Origin: Methylobacterium platani
Lineage (GTDB): Bacteria > Pseudomonadota > Alphaproteobacteria > Rhizobiales > Beijerinckiaceae
NCBI RefSeq assembly: GCF_001653715.1
Contig: NZ_LWHQ01000012.1
Coordinates: 1 to 42,596, forward strand
Direction of reading: 5' to 3'
Length of the DNA: 42,596 bases
Shown here in pieces: positions 7,603 through 16,275 of this stretch. How positions within the stretch are numbered: position 1 is the stretch's first letter; each line of letters opens with the position of its first letter. A program made the position numbers and the translations under genes. The notes under the pieces were generated by a model that saw nothing but the letters and a program-made list of their open reading frames with translations, searched no databases and was not told where the DNA came from.

Positions 7603-8874
7603 ATGGATCTCTCGTATTTCTGGTATGAAGCGGCGCACTGGATGCTGACGCCCGCCCGGGTGGCCGCCGACGCCACGCAGCTCGCGTTCAAGAACCCCGC
7701 CAACCCGATGACCTACACGCCCTACGGCCGGACCGTGACGGCGGCGTGCGAGATGTTCGAGCGCACCACGCGGCGCTACGGCAAGCCGGCCTTCAACCTG
7801 CCCCGCACCACCGTGGAGGGCGTGCCCGCCGAGGTGAGCGAGCGGATCGTGTGGTCGAAGCCGTTCTGCCAGGTGATCAAGTTCGACCGCGCCTTCAAGC
7901 GCCCGCCGGCCGAGGCCCAGCCGAAGGTGCTGGTGGTGGCGCCGATGTCGGGCCACTACGCCACGCTCCTGCGCGGCACCGTCGAGGCGCTGCTGCCGGC
8001 CCACGAGGTGATGATCACCGACTGGATCGACGCCCGCATGGTGCCGCTCGAGGCCGGCCGCTTCGACCTCGACACCTACATCGACTACCTGATCGACATG
8101 TTCCAGGCCTTCGGGCCGGACCTGCACGTGATCGCGGTCTGCCAGCCCTCGGTGCCGGTCTTCGCGGCCGTCGCCCGGATGGAGGCCGACGGCCTGCCCG
8201 GCGTGCCGACCTCCATGACCCTGATGGGCGGCCCGATCGACACCCGCCGCTCGCCGACCGCGGTGAACTGCCTCGCCGCCGAACGCGGCTCGGAGTGGTT
8301 CAAGCGCAACTGCATCACCGTGGTGCCGCCGGGCTATCCCGGCACCTGGCGCGAGGTCTATCCAGGCTTCTTCCAGCTCTCCGGCTTCATGGGCATGAAC
8401 CTCGACCGTCACCTGACGGCGCACTGGGACATGTTCAAGCACCTCGTGCGCCACGACGGCGACTCGGCCGAGAAGCACCGCGAGTTCTACGACGAGTACC
8501 TGTCGGTGATGGACCTGACGGCGGAATTCTACCTCCAGACCGTCAACACCGTCTTCGTCGAGCACGCCCTGCCGAAGGGCGAGATGCGCCACCACGGCGT
8601 GCTCGTCGATCCCAAGGCGATCCGCCACTGCGCCATCATGGCGGTGGAGGGCGAGAACGACGACATCTCGGGCGTCGGCCAGACCCTGGCAGCCCTCGAC
8701 CTGACGCCGAACCTGGACGCCGGGCGCAAGCTCTATCACCTGCAGAAGGGCGTCGGCCATTACGGCGTCTTCAACGGCTCGCGCTTCCGCGCCCACATCG
8801 CGCCGCGCATCTCCGCCTTCATGCACGCGATGCAGGGCACGCAGGCCGCTGCCGACCTGCGCGAGGCCTCCTGA
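7603..8874 (+). CDS. phaZ: Intracellular polyhydroxybutyrate depolymerase
   Basis: A 423-residue intracellular PHB depolymerase of the PhaZa1 type, which degrades native carbon-storage granules to 3-hydroxybutyrate units. The start MDLSYFWYEAAHWML is typical of the family, so the ATG at 7603 is preferred to an upstream start. The nucleophile is the cysteine in HVIAVCQPSVP, Cys180, replacing the serine of ordinary lipase boxes, as known for this family. A histidine near the end (GVGHYGVFNGSRF) completes the active site, with an aspartate likely in EGENDDISG. A perfect hairpin follows 10 bases after the stop. It is divergent from regBA, which fits redox and carbon-storage control but does not prove regulation. 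Confidence 0.95.
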   Translation: MDLSYFWYEAAHWMLTPARVAADATQLAFKNPANPMTYTPYGRTVTAACEMFERTTRRYGKPAFNLPRTTVEGVPAEVSERIVWSKPFCQVIKFDRAFKRPPAEAQPKVLVVAPMSGHYATLLRGTVEALLPAHEVMITDWIDARMVPLEAGRFDLDTYIDYLIDMFQAFGPDLHVIAVCQPSVPVFAAVARMEADGLPGVPTSMTLMGGPIDTRRSPTAVNCLAAERGSEWFKRNCITVVPPGYPGTWREVYPGFFQLSGFMGMNLDRHLTAHWDMFKHLVRHDGDSAEKHREFYDEYLSVMDLTAEFYLQTVNTVFVEHALPKGEMRHHGVLVDPKAIRHCAIMAVEGENDDISGVGQTLAALDLTPNLDAGRKLYHLQKGVGHYGVFNGSRFRAHIAPRISAFMHAMQGTQAAADLREAS

Positions 8875-8884
8875 TCCTCGAGCC

Positions 8885-8908
8885 CCGGCGCCGCCGTCGC
8901 GGCGCCGG
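8885..8908. terminator. 10-bp GC hairpin after phaZ
   Basis: CCGGCGCCGC at 8885-8894 pairs perfectly with GCGGCGCCGG at 8899-8908 around a 4-base CGTC loop, 10 bases past the phaZ stop. A second inverted repeat (CTGACCGGCGA at 8915-8925, TCGCCGGTCAG at 8928-8938) follows at once. Neither has a T-run. Confidence 0.65.
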
Positions 8909-9029
8909 ACCGGCCTGACCGGCGATGTCGCCGGTCAGCCGCCTGCGCGCCTGGTTCCTGAACCTCGTCGCCGCCGCGCGACCAACCGGGCCGCTGACAC
9001 GCGCGGGGTCTCCCGGGTACAAAGGTGGC

Positions 9030-9773
9030 ATGCGAGTCGCGCTCCTGCGCCGTTCGGCGCCCGAACCCACCCACGTCACCGTCATCCACGCCGGCACCTG
9101 CTACCCGGTCGCCGTGCGCCGTCGTTCCGCGGCCCGGCGCATCACCCTGCGGGTGTCGAGCGCCACCGGCGAGATCGTCCTGACCCTGCCGGAGCGCATC
9201 GACCTCGCGGCGGCGCAGCGCTTCGCCGATTCGCACGGCGCCTGGATCGCCGCCCGGGTCGCGAAGCTGCCCGAGCGCGTCGCCTTCGTGCCGGGCGCGG
9301 TCGTGCCGCTGCGCGGCGTGCCGCACCGGATCCTGCACTGGTCGACGGTGTCGGGCGCGACGGTCGCCACGACGGCGCCGGACGGCACGCCGGTGATCGC
9401 GGTCTCCTGCGGCCTGCCCCATGTCGGCCGGCGCGTGCGCGATTTCCTCGAGGCCGAGGCCCGCCGCGACCTGACGGCGGCGGTCGCCCGCCATGCCGGC
9501 GCGCTCGGCCGGACCCCGAAGCGCCTGACCGTGCGCGACACCCGCAGCCGCTGGGGCTCGTGCTCGGCCGCGGGCCAACTCAACTTCTCCTGGCGCCTCG
9601 TCATGGCGCCGCCCGCGGTGCTCGACTACCTCGCGGCGCACGAGGTCGCGCACCTCGCCGAGATGAACCACTCGGACCGGTTCTGGCGCGTCGTCGCCGG
9701 CCTCTACCCGGATTACGACGAACCCGAGGCCTGGCTGAAGCGGCACGGCACCGAGCTGCACCGCTACGGTTGA
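9030..9773 (+). CDS. YgjP-like zinc metallopeptidase (M48/SprT-like fold)
   Basis: A 247-residue protein of the YgjP/DUF45 metal-dependent hydrolase family. The zinc site is HEVAHLAEMNH, with His204, Glu205, His208 and probably His214. The preceding SRWGSCS signature (about 173-179) is characteristic. The ATG at 9030 follows AAAGGTGG closely; an upstream start at 8925 would add a segment overlapping the phaZ terminator hairpins and is less likely. No signal peptide is evident, so it is probably cytosolic. Its biological substrate is not known for most members. The convergent gene at 9781 ends only 7 bases beyond its stop. Confidence 0.88.
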   Translation: MRVALLRRSAPEPTHVTVIHAGTCYPVAVRRRSAARRITLRVSSATGEIVLTLPERIDLAAAQRFADSHGAWIAARVAKLPERVAFVPGAVVPLRGVPHRILHWSTVSGATVATTAPDGTPVIAVSCGLPHVGRRVRDFLEAEARRDLTAAVARHAGALGRTPKRLTVRDTRSRWGSCSAAGQLNFSWRLVMAPPAVLDYLAAHEVAHLAEMNHSDRFWRVVAGLYPDYDEPEAWLKRHGTELHRYG

Positions 9774-9780
9774 GCGAGGC

Positions 9781-10146
9781 TCAGCCCCGGGTGCGCACCA
9801 CCACGATGCGCTCCGCCGGCCAGGCCGGGCGCGGGTCGACGTGGCCCGGATAGAGGGTGCGCGGCGCGATGCTGTCGCAGTTCTCGCGCTGGCGCAGGAT
9901 GATCTCGCCGTTCTCGCCCCGGCGCCGGATCACGCCGCCGTCGCGGCAGAAGCCGGCGATCTCGGCCGAGCGCGCGGCGCGGCGCCCGCGCGGGTTGCGC
10001 GGCACCGGCGGGTGCTCGATCGTCAGCGTCGCGTCCCGGTTGAGCGAGCGCTCGATATAGGTCGTCTCGTCGACCGGCAGCGGCTCGGCCGCGGCCGCAC
10101 CGGCGGCGAGGACCAGGAAGGCGAGGGAGGTGGCGGCGCGTCTCAT
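9781..10146 (-). CDS. Small exported protein of unknown function
   Basis: A 121-residue protein with an N-terminal signal peptide (MRRAATSLAFLVLAAGAAAA, cleavage after AAA). The mature part is basic and has two cysteines (GFCRDGG and ENCDS), which could form a disulfide. The segment GVIRRRGENGEIILRQRENC and a C-terminal RIVVVRTRG are its most distinctive parts. I recognise no family. It stands alone, ending 7 bases from the end of the convergent YgjP-like gene. Confidence 0.7.
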   Translation of the reverse strand: MRRAATSLAFLVLAAGAAAAEPLPVDETTYIERSLNRDATLTIEHPPVPRNPRGRRAARSAEIAGFCRDGGVIRRRGENGEIILRQRENCDSIAPRTLYPGHVDPRPAWPAERIVVVRTRG

Positions 10147-10411
10147 CGGGGCGGCTCTCGCGAGAGGGGGAGGGGCGGTGGCGACCGGTCCGTCCGGCGG
10201 GGATCGGCGCAGGGGATCGTTATGAACCGGAAACCATGTGAAACCACTAACGATAGCCGGCGGCGAGGGCCGGCCCGACCTCTACGGTTAAGCCTGCGCG
10301 CCCGCACGGGTTCCCTGTCGCGACGGTGCCGGATCGGCGCCTCGGCTTGACAGCATCCCGGCCCCGTGGTCGGAACGCCCCTGACCGGCGGATGGCCGGG
10401 GCAGCGGAGCG

Positions 10412-10957
10412 GTGAGCGGCGTGGGAGAGAGCTTGCAACGGATCGGACGCCGGCTGCGGGCCGCCAGCCTCGGACTCGTCGTCGGTGCCGGCCTGGCCTT
10501 GGGCCTTCCTGTCACCGGCGCCCTGGCGCAGGGCGCGGTCAAGCAGACCTTCGACGACTGGCAGCTGCGCTGCGAGACGCCGGCCGGCGCCAAGGCCGAG
10601 CAATGCGCCCTGGTGCAGTACGTCGCCGCCGAGGACCGGCCGAACCTGTCGCTGGTCGTCATCGTGCTCAAGACCGCCGACAACCGCGGCACGCTGCTGC
10701 GGGTGGTGGCGCCCCTCGGCGTCCTGCTGCCCTCGGGGCTCGGCCTCAAGGTCGACCAGGCCGAGATCGGCCGCACCCAGTTCGTCCGCTGCCTCTCGAC
10801 CGGCTGCGTCGCCGAGGTCGTGATGGACGACAAGCTCATCAACCAGCTCAAGACCGGCCAGCAGGCCACCTTCATCGTCTTCCAGACGCCGGAGGAAGGG
10901 GTCGGGATTCCGCTCTCCCTCAAGGGGTTCAAGGAAGGCTTCGACAGCCTGAAGTGA
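10412..10957 (+). CDS. Invasion-associated locus B (IalB) family protein
   Basis: A 181-residue exported protein of the IalB family, named after a Bartonella invasion factor but widespread in free-living alphaproteobacteria. A hydrophobic signal segment (about 18-40, ending ALAQG) precedes TFDDWQLRCETP, and the family pattern continues with EQCALVQY and RCLSTGC: four cysteines that probably make two disulfides. The GTG at 10412 gives the longest frame; a TTG at 10433 has a better ribosome-binding site (GGGAGAG just upstream) and still leaves a complete signal peptide. It leads a four-gene operon: 20 bases separate it from the next gene. The role in non-pathogens is unknown; an envelope function is likely. 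Confidence 0.9.
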   Translation: MSGVGESLQRIGRRLRAASLGLVVGAGLALGLPVTGALAQGAVKQTFDDWQLRCETPAGAKAEQCALVQYVAAEDRPNLSLVVIVLKTADNRGTLLRVVAPLGVLLPSGLGLKVDQAEIGRTQFVRCLSTGCVAEVVMDDKLINQLKTGQQATFIVFQTPEEGVGIPLSLKGFKEGFDSLK

Positions 10958-10977
10958 TCGACGACCGGGAGAGGACC

Positions 10978-11589
10978 GTGACGGCTCGTAGTCTGCGCAC
11001 CCTCGGATTCGCCCTGACGCTGGCGGCGCTCGCCGGCCCCGCACGGGCCCAGACCGCCGCCGCGCCGCAGGACGAGGGCAACGCCTTCACCAACATCTTC
11101 AAGTACGGCGGCACCACCAAGCCGCCGGAGGCGCCGCCCAGCCTCGACGACGTCTACTGCCCGATCATCGACGTCACCGAGGGCGGCTCCGCGCTGCAGA
11201 CCATGGCCGGCGGCAGCGTGCGCACGCAGATCCGCCTCGGCCAGCTCAGCCGCTCGTGCCGGCCCGCGCCGGACGGCAGCACGGTCGTGACCGTCGGCGT
11301 GCAGGGCATGGTCCTGCTCGGGCCCGGCGGCGCCCCCGGCCGCTTCACCGCACCGGTCACCGTCACGCTGAAGCGCGGCACCACGATCATCGGCCGGCGC
11401 ACCCAGCAGGGCGTCGCGACGATCCCGGCGGGCCAGGCCAGCGGCAGCTTCACGGTGGTCGACGAGGGCTTCGTCGTCCCCGCCGCCCAGGCCAGGGAGT
11501 TCGAGATCGAGGTCGGACTCGGCGGCGTCGCGAAGCCCGGGCGGGCGCCGCGGCGCAAGCCGGCCGCCGCCGCACCGGCCGACGGGTGA
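10978..11589 (+). CDS. Exported protein, second gene of the IalB-glycosyltransferase operon
   Basis: A 203-residue protein starting at GTG 10978 with GGGAGAGG just upstream. Residues 1-24 are a Sec signal peptide ending GPARAQ. The mature part has a cysteine in VYCPIIDV and another in SRSCRPAP, and looks beta-rich (VTVGVQGMVLLGPGGAPG; FTAPVTVTLKRGTTIIG). A basic, alanine- and proline-rich tail ends it. No named family is recognised. Its stop overlaps the start of the following glycosyltransferase by 4 bases (GTGA), so the two are coupled in translation. It probably works in the periplasm or outer envelope with the IalB protein. Confidence 0.75.
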   Translation: MTARSLRTLGFALTLAALAGPARAQTAAAPQDEGNAFTNIFKYGGTTKPPEAPPSLDDVYCPIIDVTEGGSALQTMAGGSVRTQIRLGQLSRSCRPAPDGSTVVTVGVQGMVLLGPGGAPGRFTAPVTVTLKRGTTIIGRRTQQGVATIPAGQASGSFTVVDEGFVVPAAQAREFEIEVGLGGVAKPGRAPRRKPAAAAPADG

Positions 11590-13568
11590 CGGTGGCGGCC
11601 CGCGCCTGCCGCATCGCACCCCGCACGGACGATCCGGACTTCACCCGCGCGCTGGTTCCGGACGCACCGGCCGCCGGGCGCTGGCTCGCCCTCGATTACG
11701 CCCTCGACCGGTTCGCCGAGCCGGTGCGGCCGCTGCTGCGGTTCGTGCGGGCCGACGGCACCCACGAGGACGCCTTGCTGCCCGGCCCGGTGCTCGGGCG
11801 CGCCGTCTGGCTCGGCCCGGTGCCGCCGGGCACGACGGACATCCTGCTCGCCGCGCCGGCCGAGGGCTTCCGGATCGAGGCGGCGCGGCTTCTCTCCCGC
11901 TTCTCCATGCTCGCCCTGTGCGCCCGCCGCCGGCCGGGCAAGCTGCCGGTCGCACTCTACCAGTGGCTGCGCCGCGACGCGCGCCGCCTGCGCAACACCC
12001 TGCGCATCGCCGCCGGCGTCAGGCCCCTGGCGCAGTACCCGGTCTGGAAGGCCGAGCGCGCCCGCGCCTTCGAGCCCGCCCTCGACCGGGCGCCGCCCGG
12101 CCAGCCGCGCCTCGGCCTGATCCTGGAGGCCGCGCCGGCGGAGGCCGAGGCGGTGCGGCGCACCCTGGCCGCCCTCCTGGCGCAGAGCCATCGCGACTGG
12201 CGCCTCGCCTTGCTCTGGCGCGGCCCGGCCCCCGCCGGCCTGCCCGCCGATCCGCGGATTGCCGGCGACGACCGGCCGGACGGTGTCGCGATCGGCCACC
12301 TGCGGCCCGGCGACGTATTGGCGCCCGACGCGCTCGCCCACCTCGCCGCCGCCTTCGCGGGGTCCGAGCCCGCCGACCTCGCCTATGCCGACAGCGAGGA
12401 GGAGACGCCCGAGGGCCTGCGCCCGCGTCTCAAGCCGGGCTGGAGCCCGGACCTCGCCTTGACGACGCTCTATCCCGGGCGGCCGCTCCTCGTCGGGGCG
12501 GCGCTGGCGGCCCGGTGCGGCTGGGAGCCGGGCACGGGCGCCCGCGCGCTCCTCCTCGCCGCGACCCTGGCGGGGCCCGCGCGCGCGCGCCGCATTCCCC
12601 GCATCCTCTGCCGCACGGCGCCTGAGGCGCCCGATCCCGACGGCCACGCGGTCGACCTCGCCGCAGCCTTGTCCTCAGCCGGGCATCCCGCCGCGCCGGC
12701 GCGGAACGGCGCCGTCCTCGACCTCGACTGGCCGCTGCCCGACCCGCCGCCGCTCGTCTCGGTCGTCGTCCCGACCCGGGACCGGCCGGAACTGCTGCAG
12801 GTGGCGGTCCGGGGCGTCCTGCACGACACCGCCTATCCGGCCCTCGAACTCGTCGTCGTCGACAACGGCTCGACCGATCCGGCGGTCGCGGCGCTCTACG
12901 CCCAGTGGCGGTCCGATCCGCGGGTGCGGATCCTCGACCGGCCCGGCCCGTTCAACTTCTCGCGCCTCGTCAACGACGGCGTCGCGGCGAGCCGCGGCGC
13001 GGTGCTGGTGCTCCTCAACAACGACGTCGAGGTGCTGCATCCCGACTGGCTGTCGGCGATGGTGCGCCAGGCCCTGCGGCCGGGGGTCGGCGCCGTCGGG
13101 GCCAAGCTCCTGTTCGGCAACGGCCGGATCCAGCATGCCGGCGTCGTGGTCGGGCTCGGCGGCCGGGCCGGGCACATCCTGCGCAACCGCCCGGCCGACA
13201 CGCCGGGCCATCTCGGCCGTCTCACCGTGGCGCACGAGGTCGCCGGCGTCACCGCCGCCTGCCTGGCGGTGGCGCGGGAGAAGTTCGCGGCGGTCGGCGG
13301 GCTCGATGCCGAGGCCTTCCCGGTCGATTTCAACGACATCGACCTCTGCCTGCGCCTCGGCGCCCGGGGCTGGACCTCGGTCTGGACCCCGAGGGCGGTG
13401 CTCGCCCACCACGAATCGGTCAGCCGCGGCCCGAGCGTCGGCCCGGCCCGGGCCCGGTTCGACGCGGAGGGCGACCGCTTCGCCACCCGCTGGCGGGCGG
13501 TGATCCGCGACGATCCGTATTACCACCCCGCCTTCTCGGTCACGACCTTCGGGGAGGAGCTGGAATGA
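11586..13568 (+). CDS. Family 2 glycosyltransferase with a degenerate N-terminal GT domain
   Basis: A 660-residue protein starting at a GTG whose last two bases belong to the previous stop codon. The C-terminal domain (about 390-620) is a full GT2 fold: LVSVVVPTRDR, the nucleotide-sugar pocket VVVDNGS, the metal site LLNNDVEVLHPDWL, the GAVGAKLL...IQHAGVVVG block and VDFNDIDLCLRL. Residues about 170-370 look like a second, worn GT2 domain: AALLAQSHRDWRLALLW, then LAYADSEEE where active relatives have YSDED, then LKPGWSPDLALTTLYPG. The first 150 residues match nothing I know. Such double-GT2 proteins build surface polysaccharide or glycan chains. The acceptor is unknown. Confidence 0.88.
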   Translation: MTVAARACRIAPRTDDPDFTRALVPDAPAAGRWLALDYALDRFAEPVRPLLRFVRADGTHEDALLPGPVLGRAVWLGPVPPGTTDILLAAPAEGFRIEAARLLSRFSMLALCARRRPGKLPVALYQWLRRDARRLRNTLRIAAGVRPLAQYPVWKAERARAFEPALDRAPPGQPRLGLILEAAPAEAEAVRRTLAALLAQSHRDWRLALLWRGPAPAGLPADPRIAGDDRPDGVAIGHLRPGDVLAPDALAHLAAAFAGSEPADLAYADSEEETPEGLRPRLKPGWSPDLALTTLYPGRPLLVGAALAARCGWEPGTGARALLLAATLAGPARARRIPRILCRTAPEAPDPDGHAVDLAAALSSAGHPAAPARNGAVLDLDWPLPDPPPLVSVVVPTRDRPELLQVAVRGVLHDTAYPALELVVVDNGSTDPAVAALYAQWRSDPRVRILDRPGPFNFSRLVNDGVAASRGAVLVLLNNDVEVLHPDWLSAMVRQALRPGVGAVGAKLLFGNGRIQHAGVVVGLGGRAGHILRNRPADTPGHLGRLTVAHEVAGVTAACLAVAREKFAAVGGLDAEAFPVDFNDIDLCLRLGARGWTSVWTPRAVLAHHESVSRGPSVGPARARFDAEGDRFATRWRAVIRDDPYYHPAFSVTTFGEELE

Positions 13569-15184
13569 GGCTGCCGCCTCACCCGGCCTTCGATACGCTC
13601 CGCTTCGCCGAAGGCGAGCCCGGCCCGGTCCTGCGCTGGCTCGTCCGCCTGCTGCGCGCGGCCCAGCGCCCGGGCGAGGCCCGGGGCGTCCTCGCCGCGG
13701 CACTCGCGGGCAAGCGGGTGCGGGCCCGCGACCGGGCTGCGATCCTCTGGGGCGCCCGCCACGCCCTGCATCCGCCCCCGATCCCGCCCGGCGAGGCCGA
13801 GGCCGTGCCGGGCCTGCGCGTCGCGACCCCGGACGCGATCCGCCGCGACGGCGCCGGGCCGGCCGGGATCGTCGTGCTGACGGCGCCCGGCCACCGCCTC
13901 CTGCCGGGAGCGCCGACCGCCATCGCCGACGCCTTCGCGGCGGATGCGGAACTCGGCGCCCTCTACGGCGACGCGGTGGTGCTCGGGCCGGAGGGGCGGC
14001 CGCTTCTGCCGGTCCTGCGGCCGGCCTTCGATCCCGACTACCTGCTCGCCGCCGACTATCTCGGCCCGGTGGTGGCGGTCCGGCGGGCGCTGCTCGACCG
14101 GCTCGGGCTCGACCCGGCGCTCCCCGGCGCGGAGACCGCCGACCTGCTGCTGCGGCTCGCCGCCGAGGGGGGAGGCGTGCGCCACCTGCCGCGGCCGCTC
14201 TCGACCTGGGCGCCGGTCGAGGCCGCGCCGCCGGACGCCTGGGTCCGGTCGCGTCGGGCCCTCGCCGAGCGCCGTCTCGCCGGGGCGGGCCGCGTCGAGG
14301 CGCAGGGCGGGATCGTCTCGCTGCGCCGCGACCTGCCGGCGCCGCCCCTCGCCACCGTGATCGTCCCGACCCGCGACCGGGTCGAGCTGCTGCGCGCCTG
14401 CATCGAGAGCATCCGGGCCCATACCGACTGGCCGGAGCTCGAGCTCATCGTCTGCGACAACGACAGCCGCCACCCGCGCACCCTCGCCTATCTCCGGCGC
14501 CTGGAGGACGAGGGGGTGCGGGTGATGCCCTGTCCCGGGCCGTTCAACTTCGCGGCGATGAACAACCGGGCCGCGGCGCAGGCGCGCGGCGCGCTCCTGG
14601 TCTTCGTCAACAACGACGTGGCGGCGTTCCGCGACGACTGGCTGCGCCGGATGGCCGAGGAGGCGCTGCGGCCGGAGGTCGGCGCCGTCGGCGCCAAGCT
14701 CCTCGATGCGCGCGGGCGGATCCAGCACGGCGGCATCGTGCTCGGCACCGGCGGCCTCGTCACCCACGCGCATCGCCATTTCCCCGGCGCGGCGCCGGGC
14801 TATCTCGCCTCCCTGCAGGCGACGCACAGGGTCTCGGCCGTGACGGCGGCCTGCCTCGCCGTGGAATCCGAAAAATTCCGGGCGGTCGGCGGCTTCGACG
14901 AGGCGGCCTTCGCGGTCGATTTCAACGACGTCGACCTCTGCCTGCGGCTCGAGGCGGGGGGCTGGCGGACCCTGATGGTGCCGGGCGCCGTGCTCCACCA
15001 CCACGAGGCGGCGAGCCGGCGCTGGAACCCGGAGGCGCGCGAGCGCCACGAGGCCGAGGTGGCGCGCCTGCGGGCGCGCTGGGGCGCGCGGCTCGACGCC
15101 GATCCCTGGTATCATCCGGGCTTCGACCCGCGAGCGGGGACGCATGTACGGTTGCGGCGGTGGGATGGGGCGGGGCCGCGGTGA
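13565..15184 (+). CDS. Family 2 glycosyltransferase, paralogue of the preceding gene
   Basis: A 539-residue protein starting at the ATG of an ATGA overlap with the preceding stop. Its C-terminal GT2 domain (about 262-490) is closely similar to that of its neighbour: LATVIVPTRDR, IVCDNDSRHP, VFVNNDVAAFRDDWL, EVGAVGAKLLDARGRIQHGG and FAVDFNDVDLCLRLEAGGW. The N-terminal 240 residues keep only the second half of a GT domain (LGALYGDAVVLGPEGRPLL, FDPDYLLAADYLGP) and have lost its first strands. The pair probably arose by duplication and may add successive sugars. It is the last gene of the operon; an inverted repeat pair and a 14-bp hairpin lie beyond. Confidence 0.88.
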   Translation: MRLPPHPAFDTLRFAEGEPGPVLRWLVRLLRAAQRPGEARGVLAAALAGKRVRARDRAAILWGARHALHPPPIPPGEAEAVPGLRVATPDAIRRDGAGPAGIVVLTAPGHRLLPGAPTAIADAFAADAELGALYGDAVVLGPEGRPLLPVLRPAFDPDYLLAADYLGPVVAVRRALLDRLGLDPALPGAETADLLLRLAAEGGGVRHLPRPLSTWAPVEAAPPDAWVRSRRALAERRLAGAGRVEAQGGIVSLRRDLPAPPLATVIVPTRDRVELLRACIESIRAHTDWPELELIVCDNDSRHPRTLAYLRRLEDEGVRVMPCPGPFNFAAMNNRAAAQARGALLVFVNNDVAAFRDDWLRRMAEEALRPEVGAVGAKLLDARGRIQHGGIVLGTGGLVTHAHRHFPGAAPGYLASLQATHRVSAVTAACLAVESEKFRAVGGFDEAAFAVDFNDVDLCLRLEAGGWRTLMVPGAVLHHHEAASRRWNPEARERHEAEVARLRARWGARLDADPWYHPGFDPRAGTHVRLRRWDGAGPR

Positions 15185-15220
15185 GACGCGTCGCCGGCCG
15201 GGACCCCTGACGATGGCACC

Positions 15221-15359
15221 CCGTCGTCCCGGGGTCGGGCAACGGGACCCGCGATCCATCGCCGCCGATGCGGGATGACGCGGGACGGACACCGCCCGGC
15301 CATCGACCTTCAAGCGGGTATTGACCCCGGATTCTCGGCTGCGCCGAGCCCCGGGACGG
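15221..15359. repeat. Inverted pair of palindromic repeats (REPIN-like), copy 1
   Basis: A unit at 15221-15259 (CCGTCGTCCCGGGG ... GCGATCCAT) and an oppositely facing unit at 15321-15359, whose reverse complement reads CCGTCCCGGGGCTCGG ... CCGAGAATCCGGGGTCAA, are separated by 61 bases. The second unit folds by itself (CTCGGC with GCCGAG). A similar pair lies at 35855-35993. Both are between convergent genes. No gene is present here. Confidence 0.55.
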
Positions 15360-15411
15360 CACGGAGGAGGTCGGGGCCGGGGTATCCGCCGCGACGGGCT
15401 CCGTGCCGAAC

Positions 15412-15451
15412 GACGACGGGGCCGCCCCCTTCCGGAAGCGGCCCCGTCGTC
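15412..15451. terminator. 14-bp perfect hairpin between convergent genes
   Basis: GACGACGGGGCCGC at 15412-15425 pairs perfectly with GCGGCCCCGTCGTC at 15438-15451 across a 12-base loop. It lies 29 bases past the purC stop on the minus strand and 227 bases past the glycosyltransferase stop, so it most likely ends the purC transcript. It lacks a T-run. Confidence 0.75.
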
Positions 15452-15480
15452 ATCTCGTGCCGGCGGTCGTGCCGGCGGCC

Positions 15481-16275
15481 TTACTGCACCAGGCGCGGTC
15501 CGCCGGTCTGCACCTTCTCGTTCTCGCCCAGGATGCCGAGGCGGCGGGCCACCTCGGAATAGGCCTCGATCAGGCCGCCGAGATCCTTGCGGAAGCGGTC
15601 CTTGTCGAGCTTGTCCTGGCTCTTGATGTCCCACAGGCGGCAGGAATCCGGGGAGATCTCGTCGGCGACGACGATGCGCATCATGTCGCCCTCCCAGAGC
15701 CGGCCGGTCTCCATCTTGAAGTCGACGAGGCGGATGCCGACGCCGAGGAAGAGACCCGACATGAAGTCGTTGACCCGGATGGCCAGGGCCATGATGTCGT
15801 CGATCTCCTGCGGCGTCGCCCAGCCGAAGGCGGTGATGTGCTCCTCCGACACCATCGGGTCGTTGAGCTGGTCGTTCTTGTAGTAGAACTCGATGATCGA
15901 GCGCGGGAGCTGGGTGCCCTCCTCGAGGCCGAGCCGCGTCGCCAGCGAGCCCGCCGCCACGTTGCGCACCACCACTTCGAGCGGGATGATCTCGACCTCG
16001 CGGATCAGCTGCTCGCGCATGTTGAGCCGGCGGATGAAGTGCGTCGGCACGCCGATGTCGTTGAGGTGCTGGAACACGAACTCGGAGATCCGGTTGTTCA
16101 GCACGCCCTTGCCGTCGATCACCTCGTGCTTCTTGGCGTTGAAGGCGGTCGCGTCGTCCTTGAAATGCTGGATGAGCGTGCCGGGCTCGGGACCCTCGTA
16201 GAGGACCTTCGCCTTGCCCTCGTAGATGCGACGGCGGCGATTCATAGGCGTGTACCGTGGTTTGAGGAAGTCCAT
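15481..16275 (-). CDS. purC: Phosphoribosylaminoimidazole-succinocarboxamide synthase (SAICAR synthetase)
   Basis: A 264-residue enzyme joining aspartate to CAIR in de novo purine synthesis, with ATP use, in the cytosol. Family signatures are clear: [20 protein letters not shown] with the ATP-loop, [11 protein letters not shown], the substrate loop [32 protein letters not shown] and LVDFKMETG. Length is at the normal bacterial value. An alternative start at residue 11 ([10 protein letters not shown], position 16245) is common in relatives and equally possible. No other pur gene is adjacent, so it is monocistronic here, with a strong hairpin behind it. Confidence 0.95.
   Translation of the reverse strand: MDFLKPRYTPMNRRRRIYEGKAKVLYEGPEPGTLIQHFKDDATAFNAKKHEVIDGKGVLNNRISEFVFQHLNDIGVPTHFIRRLNMREQLIREVEIIPLEVVVRNVAAGSLATRLGLEEGTQLPRSIIEFYYKNDQLNDPMVSEEHITAFGWATPQEIDDIMALAIRVNDFMSGLFLGVGIRLVDFKMETGRLWEGDMMRIVVADEISPDSCRLWDIKSQDKLDKDRFRKDLGGLIEAYSEVARRLGILGENEKVQTGGPRLVQ

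Noticed and set aside
4997..7648. 883-residue plus-strand frame covering regA and regB
   Set aside because: Both histidine kinase and response regulator motifs are on the minus strand; the plus frame has low-complexity Arg/Gly/Glu composition.
10347..10375. TTGACA at 10347-10352 as promoter of the IalB operon
   Set aside because: The hexamer 17 bases later is TCGGAA, not a -10. An AT-poor alternative sigma promoter cannot be excluded but is not supported.
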